Notes: a model not told the origin generated them from the sequence alone. A stretch of 64,000 bases of DNA from Membranipora membranacea (GCA_914767715.1 OU612065.1:36330001-36394000); one strand, 5' to 3'; shown: positions 37,026-49,840, numbered from the stretch's first letter. Program-made: numbers and translations.

Positions 37026-37861
37026 TTAATTATGTTTACTTACCTGCATGCAATAGTTAGCTTCTTCACCTCCGACCAGGTTAGCCACTTTATAATCATC
37101 GTCGTCATGTTTTGTCTTGGCTCTGTAAGTGAGAAACAAAAGGAAAATGGAAATCACACTCAAATACATTTCTATAATTCTAATAACTCTACACTTCTAT
37201 AATTGTGATACTATTTACATTATGATGAAAAGTTACCAGAAAACTCAGCGCTGCAAAACAACATCAGTTTTTTGCTATGGAATAGGTTTAGAAAAAGCTA
37301 TATCTTCAGTGATTTTTCAAGCACTGGACATCGCTTTTTGTTTTGTTTTCGTCTTGCATCCACCCAAAAACTTCTTTTTGATTCATATGACTACTGCATT
37401 CAACAACCTTCCTCAACATGTGCGTTTATCAACAACCATACATACACTTGAATTTACATTGTCAAACACTTTGTTTTTATTGGATTGAGATAGAATTTTT
37501 ATTCCCTGCATTTTATTTTGGTTGTTTCATATTTTTCTTTGCACATGGTAGAACAGGTAGAACATCGTCGCATGATGGTGAATACAAATAAAAATGTATT
37601 ACAGTCCAGCTTCTATAGTGACACCAAGTCAGAGAATGACCACACAACATGTGTATATATTATGATAGTTCACAGCAACTACGACCGAACCATGGGAACC
37701 CCGTGACATATGATATATCATTGTTCTAGGTGTTAGCCTTGTAACAGATTCACCGTAATTGGTATTAACTCACTTTTCAATGATAGCATCAGGATTTTCT
37801 TCAGGATCGATAGTTTCTTCTCCTTCCTTCTCCTGTTAAACAAATCATCAATAATTCATTT

Positions 37862-37978
37862 TCAGTCATAGATTATCAGTATCATTTCCGTCATACATTA
37901 TCAGTATTATATCAGTCTTAAATTATCAGTATTGCATCAGTCAAAAATTATCAGTATTATATAAGCCATACATTAACA
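37862..37978. repeat. 25-bp minisatellite in a Brahma intron
   Basis: Four and a half units of about 25 bp of the form tcagtcatagattatcagta plus tcatt, with several changes between units. Confidence 0.75.
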
Positions 37979-38611
37979 GACCAGAGTCAGACACATATAC
38001 ACATACCTCATCCTCCTCCTCATCTTCCTTTTCCTCCACGGGAGCTTTCTCAAACCCGGGATGGTCAGCCATCCACGCCTCCAGCTGTGAGGCCAGTGGA
38101 GCGTTCTCACCTGTCAACTTGACACCAGTCTCAGGGTTTATTACTGGTACCTGTCAAACAATATACAATAATTATAATATTAACAGTAATATGTCATAGG
38201 CTCGAATAAGACAACTTTAAAGGCCATAGTGATGAAGGTTTATCCTCAGAGATATAAGGAGTAAGGGTGTTGCTCTAGATGGTTAACTTCTAAATGAGCA
38301 CAGAGAATTCCATCCAGGTAAGAACCGGACCCTGCAGAAGTATGTAGGCCTTATCATTTTGTTATAGAGCCCTGTTTGAAGGCGTTAATATAATACTGCC
38401 CTTGTGGAACAAATATTACCAATGTTTTCTTTAGCTAGTTGGGGGTGAATTTATGTATGCTAGCACCCTATCTCATTTGATAAGACAAAAGTTCATCAAA
38501 AAAGTGATTTTAGCTAGCGATAGATTTCATTGTTTCAACCCTTTGAAATGTGAAATTTTTTTATTTGCCACAGTGGGTGATATAGAAGATACCACGCTAA
38601 CTCATACATAC

Positions 38612-38806
38612 TCTGACATCAGCTGTAGCATCAGTAGATTCGCCTCGTCTCTTGCTTTGTTTTTGTTTCTTCCTTGTTTCAGCTTTGTGCTCTTGTACGA
38701 GGGAGGTAAGACTAGATATAAATTCATCGGTCTGAGAGAGAAGATACGCCAGACGTTAATCCTTCTTCTGATCAATAAGCTTACGGTATCCTTCTTCATC
38801 TTCAGC
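38612..38806 (-). pseudogene. HSA-end exon with in-frame TAA
   Basis: Reads AEDEEGYRKLIDQKKD, a stop, then RLAYLLSQTDEFISSLTSLV. The animal family sequence is QKKDKRLAYLLQQTDEYV, so TAA (38756-38758) replaces a lysine codon. The rest of the exon is open, with a Lys-rich tail and donor GTATGT. Confidence 0.92.
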
Positions 38807-39258
38807 CTAGCAAAAGAGTGAACAATCATGGCTATATTATTACAACATTCACAAGGTACAGCAATATAAATAATTGTTTCATTGTTAGAATTTTTGTACA
38901 TGAATGGTGCAAGTATATGAGAAGTAGAGTCATTCACATCATGTATGCTTGAATGACTAAAAACTTCCCTCAATAGTTCTGTTAGCAGGAAGCATCAGTG
39001 GATTATTTTCAGCCTCCATAATAGCAGTGAGCGTGAATTATTGTGTTGTCCTCATTTTAATTAATTTTCAAAATGTGAGCACACATCCTGTTTACCTCTA
39101 TAATTGATGCGAAGGCTGCAAAATGGCTATTAATTCGGGGGAGTTGTCTCCTTTTTGCAGAAACATAACAGGGACTGATAACTCTAAACAAATACAAACA
39201 TGCCATTATCCTACTCGCATAGCCCAATGTGTAAGTACTAGAAGAAGAAAGCACTCAC

Positions 39259-39432
39259 CATAGGACGACGCATTCTCTCTTTCCCGATTCTTTCTTGTTC
39301 TTTCTTCTGCTCTCTCTCCGAGTTAGCGTGCTACGTGAGCATAGCTTTAGTCATCTTCCTTGACTTATCCTGATTGTTACGATGATATTCTTTAAACTCT
39401 TTGTAGTGGTGCATGACGGCAGTCAGGTATTC
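39259..39432 (-). pseudogene. HSA-domain exon with in-frame TAG
   Basis: Reads EYLTAVMHHYKEFKEYHRNN, then KMTKAMLT, a stop, HANSEREQKKEQERIGKERM. The family has TYHANTEREQKKE, so TAG (39331-39333) replaces a tyrosine codon (TAC or TAT to TAG). The HSA helix binds actin-related proteins in the real enzyme. Confidence 0.92.
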
Positions 39433-40557
39433 CTAAAATTACAATGTATGGATCCAGTAAGCATACATGATGTATAATAATCGTATTTTCAATGTTCATT
39501 ACAAAATATCACAGCATAAAACTTTTACACAGCTCAGAATGTGCCACGTCAATATAAAAGATATCACAAACAAAAGAAAGCATACCAAAAAGGAGTGAAT
39601 ATTTTGGGGTTATTTGATGATGGGCGAGTACAAATTTTCTCCAGCTGTGGTGGGAGTTTATATAAATGTTAGCTTGACTTTAAAAGTTCTCAGTTTCAAG
39701 TCTGTGCAAAATGTTAAAACTTTTCCTCCTGTAAATACCTCTCTAAGTAATTAATATCAAGAGATATGTCAATATACCATACACACTTTTTACCAGACGC
39801 CTTGAAAAGGGACCGTCTTGATCAGGGGCTGTCTTCATTAGGGGGTTGTCTTGATCATGGTACTATTTAAGGTAGCCTTAGTGGCATATTAAAGCATGAC
39901 CTGGCTGTGGCTGTACAACCCAGCCTGCCTTTACTGATTAGACACTGCTTTGTTCTCCTCAAGTTCAGCGTTGAGTTCAATGGGAGCAACAAAAACCAAA
40001 GCGAAGATTGAAACGGACTGAAACTCAAAGGAAATACTGACCTGTCTCTGAAAGTCTAGTAGCCTGAGAGCGTACGTCTCTATTGTAGCTTTAGTTTGTA
40101 GATCTTGTGGAATACTAGAGGGGAGATTTTCCAAAGCCAATAACCTCAACTGTATTCTGTTAGCAAGTCTAGAAACTATAAAGATATGTATCATCTAGTG
40201 ATCAGGTATTCAATGTAAGAGGATTAAACCACCTACACTATATGAGAATATAATGAGAAATATTTAGCAGTCAAAACTAGAATAGAAAACTATTAAAACT
40301 GTGTACAGGATCTTCCTACAGCATACTGATATTGTTTAATGCCCTTGATGATTACTCAAAAATTTGTGATATTTTACTGATTTGGCATACTGCGTTCCAA
40401 TATCATTACATTGTATATTTGTGTAATCCTACCTGTTTTCTCTCTCCTGGAGAAGGTCCTGTGGATCGATACCAGGAGGTTTAGCTACTGGAGCCAGTCT
40501 ATTCTTATTACCTCCGTGTAAGAGCTGATGTGGTGACATAGGACCTCTCACCATCTC

Positions 40558-41660
40558 TCACAGGAGGTCAGCATATAACTGGGCTGCATCGTACACAGTC
40601 TCATGCCATGTGTCATTGCTCTGCCAGCTGGGAGCAGTAGCTGCTAGAGGGAGTAAGTTCAGTAACGGGTACAGCTGCTCGGTTCCATCAAACCGTCCGT
40701 GGTACTCTGAGAGAAGATAGTCTACAAAGTGATATACAGTATAGGTTATTATACTAAAAATAAATAAATAATTTTGCATCAATGTTTAGGAAGGAGTTCC
40801 TAATCCTTGTTTGCATGGTGTTTCAATGTTGGAGTTGTTTCCTCTCACTTAATCAGAAAACGTAAGAAGACAACACTTTGATTACTTAATTTGTCACAAG
40901 TAATAGAAGTCGCTGTATTTTGACGGTTGAGTGTTACTCACCTATAAACTCTACTGTCACCGTTCGAGAGAAGTATTCTTCTGGAGAGCTGGCTGGTACA
41001 TTCGATCTGTGCTGCTGCCGACCACACCGTCTGGAGATAGATGGCTGAACATTGAGTTTGGCAGCTAGCTCTTCAGCTTGTACATACCACATCTTGCTGT
41101 AGTCATTGATATTCTCTCTGAAGTCAACTAACTTCCTTTCAGTGTTGTTGATGAGTGTGTTAGCACTAGCCAAATCAATGCTGCGACCTGGTGGAATTGG
41201 AATTTAAACAGCAAATATGATAAATAGTGTAAGACCACATACGATACGACGGGGCACCGTTTTGTATCATATTTTTGGGGTTGGTGGTTTGACGTTCTGT
41301 AAAAAGTGAATGGCTTAGTGAACTACCCGTTATATGAGTAGAAGTTGGTGAATAGAATTATCCATATATACTTTATGCATGCTGGCTTGACATACAGCCA
41401 TAAAATTATTACCTCATATTTTGCCCGAGATAACACAAGTCAATGTTCTCTTACCTTGAAGTCTCACACATAGTTCTTTACCGGAAGCCATGATGTTGGA
41501 GCAGACAACCAACGAGTATATAAACGAGAAGCTCATCAGAGCCCTGAGCATGTTGGAGATGTTATCCCAGTCAGTACGGTACTCTCTCTCTCTGACAACA
41601 TTGCCTGTAGACTTTCTCCGATGTGTGGTAAAAATTCTATTGTGGTCTCCAGAGCAGTGT
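40558..41660 (-). pseudogene. hAT-type transposase C-terminal fragment
   Basis: Exons 41454-41650 or so, 40941-41187 and about 40558-40721 read FSFIYSLVVCSNIMASGKEL then LQGRSIDLASANTLINNTER then RRCGRQQHRSNVPASSPEEY and FDGTEQLYPLLNLLPL. This pattern (LQ then D..SA, RxxRQxxRSN, EYF, RF) is that of the THAP0/52-kDa-repressor-like hAT transposases. A (GA)n slip near 41580-41600 shifts the frame. The fragment ends against the first recognisable Brahma exon, so the insertion or a deletion took off the Brahma 5' part. The catalytic domain is mostly missing. Confidence 0.75.
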
Positions 41661-41661
41661 A

Positions 41662-42522
41662 TCTAAAACAAGTGAAGCCTGTGGAATACTGGTCTCCTCC
41701 TCTTTTTAAACTCTTTTTATTTGTATCATGATACAATAAAGGTCCATACAATTTCAACACAATGGCTCAACCTCACACCAACAAAAAATTGGTAGGATCT
41801 GTTCAGTTCAGTATGACCTTTAGTATTACCTTCAGTTTTACCTATTTTAGGATGGCTTAAATAGTTACCGTTCGACCCATCTTGTCTTTGAGAGTGAGCA
41901 TAGTTTCTTCTTAACAGTGGTTTCTGATGTTGATTCGATCGTATGTGTCAGCTTGGCTTGTCTCTTTGGGCTATCCGAGAAGAACGAACACAGGACCGCT
42001 TGTGTATTTATCATATCGCCTATCAAGTGCATATTTTCCTAGTATTATTCAACGACAATTCATACAAGACAGTACCTGCCAATGATTCCTAGGCACAAAA
42101 GTAAATTAAAAACAATCAACTCTAAAACCAGGCTGGGGTGATGCAATTGGAGGCACACGAAATATCCAGCAAAACATGTGATTGATATAAATTATTTCCT
42201 AGTTACTCACTGATTGGCTGTATACTCTTGCAAGGTTTCATCAGAGCTAGATTAAGTTGGAATTGGAAACATTTTTCCAGACTCTAAGATACTTAACTTC
42301 AAACGAGCCGGCACAGAATTTCTGTCTGTTTGGGTTTGGCTCTGGAAGATATTTCGCAGAATCATCTCAATTATCACTCTCGAGCTTGGTTTATCTAATA
42401 CAGCACCAAATAAATTAAGGAGCGTATCTATGGTGATATAATAAATTCTACCATTTCAGGCCACTCTGACCCTTCGCTTCGTCATTTCAGATATATTGTC
42501 AGATCAAGCAAAACTTACCTAC
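41662..42522. other. Intergenic or intronic DNA, nothing recognised
   Basis: Lies between the hAT fragment and the last recognisable exon of the next transposase relic. No coding block, RNA gene or repeat stood out. Confidence 0.4.
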
Positions 42523-45500
42523 CTATCGGATCATGATGGCATCTGGTGAACTTCTCATGCCCATTGAATCCTTCATGGACATTTGAGATCTGGAGAGGCA
42601 TAGACTTCACCATCTCCACCAGAAGCTCTGCATCCCCATTACAGGTAGTGCTGGAATACCATTTGTTATTCTTTATGTGAGAAATCCAAGGCACAAGCTC
42701 CTTTTGATCTTTAGTCTTACACTCCTGATAAATAGCTTTCGCAAAGTTTTTAGTCCAATGCCACAGGTCCTAAAAATGAGTGGAAATATAATATAGAGAT
42801 GCTAGTGTAAAATTTAAACAATTAAATCAAAGCGCACAGGTTTACTCAATTCTGACTTCCAGCATGAACGCACAATAACTTATTCTTTGAGGTGACTATG
42901 GTACTAATTTTCCTCTATTCTGAGTGCTGTGATTAAACTGAGCATGCGCTTTGCATATCTTTGAGAGCAGAGCCTCATTTGTGGTGTTTGTCATCGTCCG
43001 CTTGCGTCGAAGCCGATTTATATTTTGTGTTTGTAGGTTTACCTGATTGTGAATGATGTGGGGATAAACAGTCCGCATCAGTAGAGCAATATCGAGATGA
43101 CCGTCTGTGGTAACAACCCTAATACTGAATTCAGATGTTGTGTCTTTCATGATTTCTAAGAAAGCCTGGTTTCAGCTGCCTGAGAGGATGTGACAACTCT
43201 AGTCTCTAATGTGACCAATCCAGTTGACTGAAATGGAAATTTAAATTAACTCAATTCTCCTCTCAGCAAAACCACCTCCATACTCAATTAAGAGTAACTT
43301 TGCAATGATGTGAGGTGATCTAGTCTAAGGTTACCAATGTCAAACTAAATATAAAAAATATATTATACTCATCATCTGCAAATTGTCATCCATCAGTCAA
43401 ATGCCTTTGTTTTCATTTTGATAAATATGCTCAAATTTTTTCACATTCTATATACAACTATATCTGGGAGTTTGAGAGTTTATGGTTATGTTGCATTATA
43501 ATTATAATTATTTTATTTAGATTTGATGATTAATACGTTGAGTAACTGAATAAAAATCAAATTCTTACCACATCAAGGAGCGTGTATGTTCGATAGCGGG
43601 CATTATGGTCAGGGCTGTCATGCCTGCCATCTCCTGCCAGGTCAGGTTGTACACCTAAACAATACAATACCGTAAGATGTTAGTTATCACTCAAAAAAAA
43701 ATAAAACAGCATGTGTAGTACAGCTTCAGCTCCGTATGTTAGGGCTCATATTACTGAATTCCATCTAGACAGAAGTGTTATGGAATTTGTCAACAGGCCC
43801 ATCAGATTACTAGCCAATACTTGTTGATCAGTGGCTTGCACAACAGGAGTCTGACTTGCTCGTTATTATAAAATCACAATAAATCTGACTTACTTTTTTC
43901 AGCAATGATCATCCTAGCCACTCTCATAGTCTCACCGTACATTTGGTTAATGACGGGAATTAGGAGGCTGCGCTGGTATACATAAAAGAGTGTGCATGAT
44001 ATCACATTTACATTAATCATGCCCATCATACTTTCTAGTGTGCCATAGATGTTTCCACTACAAGAGAGATATTCATCAACTGCAAACATTTTTGTTAAAA
44101 CAAAGATATTATTTTTGCAAAATGTGTTGTTTTCCTGCCATTTCTTTTCAGTAAAGGAAACGCAGTCAGCAACATGAACTTGCAATTACAGTTTTCTTTC
44201 TTCACCACAGAAGTAATATACTTGGATACTGCGTCCCCAATCATAACGGAGTGATTATGGCTATCGTAATTTAACTACATACCAACTACTCATTCTTGAT
44301 TTCATTAATATAAAATTGGTATTGTTGGCGAGACAAGAGGCCATGTGAATTGTTTTTGTACTCACGAAAGTAGCACAGATGCTGCCAGCGTAACATTCCC
44401 TGCATACTTCCTTCTAACCTTGGGATGGGAATCCCACCTATATGTGTGGATGCATGACGGGCATGTAGCTGTGACAACAAGGGCTGATCCTTGTTGTCTA
44501 AACTTCATCGATATCAAACCAGGCCATCGACATTCTCTACATGATACCTTATGAAAAACGAGAAACCAGATAAAAACTACATCAATGGCTCATGCAGCAT
44601 TACACAAAGGTTGGTGCTGTTACCCCACAGCAGACCAAGGAGTTAGTCCAAAACTCCCTGTGCATATGTTGATTTTAGGAGTTGCATTCTTAAGTTGCAG
44701 GAGACAATAACACTGGTAAATCTATGTAAGAATACGGGAAAGACTGTGTGGTCAGGGAGTTTTGTGTTAACACAGGCAGGATTGTTTTGTACCCCGGGCA
44801 GCGTGGCACTGTAGTACATTGTATTTGGATGGGAAAATCAAAACAGACTGACCCTATAGCCACAAATGATAGAATTTCAATATTCTTGAACATAACTTAC
44901 GTCTTTAAATAGCAAACGGAGTTGTGTGTCGAAAACAAACCACTTGTCACAATCAGCCAGAGTCTCAGAGCCCTTCTCTTTTCAACACCTGGAATTAATA
45001 AAGCATTTTGTATATTACATGTATACTCTATCCTTGTGGGAGTGATACCATAACAAAAACTCCATTTGGCTCATTGAAATCCACCGAGGAAAAAACAACG
45101 TTTCAATTTTAAAACATGGGTTTGGTTTAAGTTGGTAGCTGATTGAATTTTCAAACCAAGTACCAAACGGGTATGTGAGTACTTTCATGTACAAATCCAC
45201 GATAAAGTAATATCTAAGGACAGATCACCAAAATCTATGAGACAAAATACTATTGCAGCAAATTGTAAAATAACTCATGTGATATAATGACTATCAAGGA
45301 GAACACAGTGGATGATTGCTGAGATTTTAGTTTCCATGTTAATAAAACAAAACAAGTGTGCTGTATAGATTTATAAATTGCAATGCATTACTGTGAATTT
45401 TACAAACCAATATCATCATCACTGATATCTGTAGTATCAGATGATTCCGACAAATCAAGTGATGGAAACCTCGCCGGGTCTGGCTCAACCTCCATCGGCT

Positions 45501-45621
45501 CCGACTCTTCTTGAATCATAGTTTGGGTCCCCGTAGTAACAGCAGATGGACCTTGTACATCCAGGGTGTACAGGTAATCATGGTCCCTGACTGGACTCTC
45601 CATCATAGCTGTTTGTGTTCC
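42523..45621 (-). pseudogene. Multi-exon DDE-like transposase relic (GDGRxDSP / TDxH family)
   Basis: Minus-strand blocks with plausible splice sites: about 45411-45621 (acidic N-terminus), 44901-44988 (DKWFVFDTQLRLLFKD), 44366-about 44520 (Cys/His block TATCPSCIHTYRWDSHP then NVTLAASVLLS), 43894-44057 (SGNIYGTLESMMGMINVNVI), 43569-43654 (GDGRHDSPDHNARYRTYTLL), 43043-43227 (RVVTTDGHLDIALLMRTVYP) and 42523-42769 (DLWHWTKNFAKAIYQECKTK then CNGDAELL then CHH). I recognise the order as a repeat-derived protein family common in marine invertebrate genomes, with an Asp in each of the two motifs as in RNase H-type transposases; the superfamily name is not certain. One base is missing near 43165, between ETR and AFLEIM, and a TGA lies at the start of block 44901-44988. 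It is probably dead. Confidence 0.6.
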
Positions 45622-45861
45622 CTGGAATCACAACAACAACAATGCGGATTCTTTATTCACTAGTTATCTCTTATGTTACGGTGGCTAAAGTGCCAAATAC
45701 GCCTTTTTGTTTGGAAATAATACTGAGCTAACAGTACCTAACCCGTTTGTGTAGCTACTGGAACGGTTATGGATAAATTCAAGAAAAGCAACATTCATTA
45801 TAGAAATTTATCCTGTTCTGAATGGGCACTAAAACCCGTCGCTAACGATGGGTGTTGTTCG

Positions 45862-45892
45862 ACATGTGGCACATGCTGAATGTGCCACATGT
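45862..45892. other. Perfect 13-bp hairpin
   Basis: ACATGTGGCACAT, loop GCTGA, ATGTGCCACATGT. No T-run, ORF or element border is attached. Confidence 0.8.
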
Positions 45893-46317
45893 GTACAGCA
45901 CTCAAGGCCTATAGCATTGCTGTTTGTGCTGAAGGGGATGGCGCGCGAGTACAGCACCAGCTATACATCTCACAACACATGAATGTCGGATTGGACTAAA
46001 AATATGTCTTAGCACGAAATTGGGCTGCATCAACAAACCCTCTGCTATGATTGCTTCATAAAATTTGCTACTTCCCATACAGAGCTGGACTTTTTCTGTA
46101 ATGTTGGTACATCCATCTTATAGGGATATTGTACATTTTCCTGTGTTATATAGCATAAAAAGGTTGGCAGATCATGGTCGAGGTAGCATCAGTAATTTCA
46201 TATAATAATCAACTTTGTGTAATGTAAAATGAACAATAACAGCCTTACGATGAACAATAAAATACTTACGAATGAACAATAAATGAACAACAAATGAACA
46301 ACAGTACGAGCAGGATT

Positions 46318-46600
46318 AGGAGGAGTAAGAGTAGGAGGTGGCTCAGTGGATAGAGTGCCTGTCCTTCAGCACGCAAGTGTTGAAGGTCTTGGGTTCGAAT
46401 CCCATTGCAGTCCACTGACTAATGGGAGTTGTTGGACCTGATAATATAAAAATAAGACATGGCAGAGCAGAGTGCAAGGACCGCCTGACACATAGAACCT
46501 TTTAGTTAGTTCCCTGGGACCTGCACCCAGTAACCAAGCACTCTGATGCAAATTGATTCCAAGATTCACAAGCTTATAAACAACAGGCATATCCTGTGAA
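46318..46600 (+). mobile_element. tRNA-derived SINE
   Basis: A tRNA-like head with Pol III box A TGGCTCAGTGG (46339-46349) and box B GGTTCGAATCC (46392-46402), 53 bp apart, followed by about 200 bp of non-tRNA body. The anticodon arm cannot be folded into a normal tRNA and there is no CCA-side acceptor match, so this is a SINE rather than a functional tRNA gene. Directly upstream is a short AATGAACAA-type simple repeat (46228-46308). Confidence 0.75.
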
Positions 46601-46629
46601 CAATGCGTTGTGTGGTTGTGTTCTATGAC

Positions 46630-46758
46630 ACACTCTCTTTAGCTGTGAGTGCAAGTACTATAAATAACTGCCAGCCTGTATGGTATAGTCACAGGCTGGC
46701 ATAGATAGAAGGACTAGACTAGTTATTTATATAACTTGCACTGACAGCTAAAGAGTGT
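46630..46758. mobile_element. 129-bp foldback / MITE-like element
   Basis: The left arm ACACTCTCTTTAGCTGTGAG and following TGCAAGT, ATAAATAACT and GCCAGCCTGT pair with the right arm ACAGGCTGGC, AGTTATTTAT, ACTTGCACTGACAGCTAAAG AGTGT. The arms are interrupted by unpaired bases. No clear target duplication was found. Confidence 0.75.
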
Positions 46759-46759
46759 T

Positions 46760-48732
46760 TGGTGGCTTGGCCTACCTACTAAGAAGATGCATCATTCTTC
46801 TCCTTTTGGAACATAGTGTTGTTATGAAAACTGTTAGCAGAATATCTGATATACACCTCTGGGCTTGATGTAGACTTCTTATCAGAGAATGGACTTTTTG
46901 GCCAGGAACTGGTTTGTCTCCTGCAAGCTGTCTCTGGCAAACACACTAATCTGCCTTGCAGATTAGTGTAGAGGGAGAGTCTCACCGTCCTCGTATGGTA
47001 ACTCTCCAAACTTAACTGTATTTTTGATGCTGCAGCCACCTGAGAGTTTTGTTTGCAGCTGCCAGCAAAGAGCAATGAACTAAAATTAAGGTTTAGTTCA
47101 TTGCTGCCAGTGGTGGGCAAAATTTTCAAAATGTGCCTCACAAACCCTGGCCGCCGAAGTGAGACTTTCAAATGAGATGTCATTTCTCTTGGCCCTGATA
47201 AACCATTCATTGGCTAGAGCTTTTTGAAGCCTACAGAAACTCCCAGAGAAATTTTCTGTCCTGTTGTTACAACTAGCAACAAGGGTCCTATGGGGTACTC
47301 CACTCCAGATTTAGTTTGACCTATGCCTTTTGAAGGTTTTCCCAGTCATTATTCAGTCGTATGGTCGAACAAAAGAAGCTAGCTAATTATGGTCTATCTG
47401 AGGGGCGTGGCTTGTGTTCGTCTGCAAGTCCCCTCTGCTATTCTTAGGTCCTATAGTTGGCACCTTGCCAGGTAGACACAATTCCTACTACAGGGAATTT
47501 TCTTACTTTGTGTTATTATTACAATGCTATTGGCTCTGGTATATGCATAAGAGCACAGTCTTTTCCTCTGCAGAAGCAGACTGCACCTCTGAGGAACAGA
47601 CTGCTGCTCCAGTTCATGGTGAGTTGTATCGCTTATTTTTATTCTTTTAGGTTTACGGTTTAGTCGTATCAAACGCACAATTCAGGAGCACCATCTGGAC
47701 CAAGAAATAGATATGTGTTACAGTGGATATTCATAAAAAAATATATTAGTTCCAAGCTAACATATATTCTTTTTCTTTACAACTATATTTTTTTGAGATC
47801 GATGCCATATTTCAAAATCCTGCTTCATTTCTTCGCGTTAGCAATGATAAAGATATCAAGTTTTTAGACATTGTCGATGTGACAATCAAACGTCAGAGCC
47901 TTTTCAGTTACAAACTTTGTATATTGTTGATGACATAATCACCAAAGTAAAGCAACTGCAACAACTCTAATTGTAAAATTTTGGAATGGTCAATAATCTT
48001 TTTATTCGGTGGTACTGTAGTCGACCTGGAAAAATTTGAACAATTGGCCGTAGAGATATACAGAACTCAAATTTAGTCTAAAATCTGCAAAACCTCTTTA
48101 GTTGATGAGGTTAGGAGACGCCATTCATTTATCACAAAAGTAATATCTTGCAGCACTGTTTTATGAAAACAAGCGCCTCCTGTAGAGTATCTCTACAGTT
48201 GTTCTAAGGCTGCCAACGCAGAGAATGCTTAGCTAATAAGATGAAATATCAGTGACCAAATGTGCGTGCAAATAGAAAATAAAGAGCAGAATGGATTTGG
48301 TTAGTTCAGGGTATTATATATTATATATTAGTCAATGCATTGCACGAGAATGTAAGTGTCAGATACCACCATCTTGATAATATAATTTGCAATAAACGCT
48401 TCATATCCATAAACACTCGAAGGACAGCTTTTAGGAATTGGACAGCCTGCTATCGAATTGAGGCATCTAAAATAAATATTAAATACATGGTATACAGAGG
48501 AAACAAAAATCAATTTACATCATGACTTTTGTCCAGAATGCACTTCAAGCGAGAGTTACCTAATCATATATCAGGTGCACACAACTAATTTATATCCCAA
48601 ACTCCCTGATACAATTTTGTCTCAGTGTCTCAGGCTGTTAGCAGAAGTTGTGCACCCATTGTGCAGGCACGGGCAACTCATGTTTGACTAAGGTTATGCA
48701 GACTTTTTGTGATGTATTGTCAATAGTCAATC
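46760..48732. other. Intergenic DNA, no gene recognised
   Basis: Short ORFs on both strands (longest 143 codons, minus strand 46779-47210) show no domain, codon bias or splice pattern I can support. If the P-type element has a 5' terminal inverted repeat, it may lie near the right end of this stretch. Confidence 0.4.
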
Positions 48733-48734
48733 AA

Positions 48735-49840
48735 TTTCAATGCATCATTTATTTGTAGACAGCTGTGATCACCAGTTACGGACTCCAGTTTAACTAGTGT
48801 CGACCGAACCTTTTGGCTAGGGCTTCTAGTTTAACTCTCTCGTTGTGTACCGTTCTGGTGTACCTCTCTTGTCGTGACTACTTCTGTGTTTTTACCGTCA
48901 GCCAATCTCTGACTACAGAGCTGTAAGTTATTTCTCATCTCTTTTCTCTTTTTCTTTCAGCTTCATTTGACATCAGCTAGCTACAGTATACAAGACAAAA
49001 TATATAACAATACCAATCGACCGAGTCAGAGTAAAAATCTATTGGTGTTGTCTATACTTTGAATATAATTTGACACAAGTTGTGCTCTGCATTGCATCAA
49101 TTATCAATATTTTTATTTCAATGCATCATTTATTTGTAGACAGCTGTGATCACCAGTTACGGACTCCAGTTTAACTAGTGTCGACCGAACCTTTTGGCTA
49201 GGGCTTCTAGTTTAACTCTCTCGTTGTGTACCGTTCTGGTGTACCTCTCTTGTCGTGACTACTTCTGTGTTTTTACCGTCAGCCAATCTCTGACTACAGA
49301 GCTGTAAGTTATTTCTCATCTCTTTTCTCTTTTTCTTTCAGCTTCATTTGACATCAGCTAGCTACAGTATACAAGACAAAATATATAACAATACCAATCG
49401 ACCAAGTCAGAGTAAAAATCTATTGGTGTTGTCTATACTTTGAATATAATTTGACACAAGTTGTGCTCTGCATTGCATCAATTATCAATATTTTTATTTC
49501 AATCCATCATTTAGTTGTAGACAGCTGTGATCACCAGTTACGGACTCCAGTTTAACTAGTGTCGACCGAACCTTTTGGCTAGGGCTTCTAGTTTAACTCT
49601 CTCGTTGTGTACCGTTCTGGTGTACCTCTCTCGTCGTGTTCCGTCCTGGTGTACCTCTCTCGTCGTGACTACTTCTGTGTTTTTACCGTCAGCCAATCTC
49701 TGACTACAGAGCTGTAAGTTATTTCTCATCTCTTTTCTCTTTTTCTTTCAGCTTCATTTGACATCAGCTAGCTACAGTATACAAGACAAAATATATAACA
49801 ATACCAATCGACCGAGTCAGAGTAAAAATCTATTGGTGTT
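48735..49840 (+). repeat. Three tandem 381-bp blocks upstream of the P-type element genes
   Basis: The marker gacagctgtgatcaccagtt starts at 48758, 49139 and 49520, an exact 381-bp period. The third copy has an extra 30-bp internal duplication (ccgtcctggtgtacctctct region, 49640) and stops near 49840. Every block holds a possible splice donor (cagagctgtaagttattt) and a pyrimidine tract ending ttctttcag. The next good acceptor, tcctccag at about 49981, lies 50 bp before the ATG of the PHD ORF. I infer alternative first exons or a multiplied promoter. Confidence 0.85.

Noticed and set aside
46339-46410. Functional tRNA gene
   Set aside because: Boxes A and B are good, but the arms do not form a proper cloverleaf and a SINE-like body follows.
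46779-47210. 143-codon minus-strand ORF as a host gene
   Set aside because: No domain, no splice context and no neighbours in frame; likely a chance ORF.
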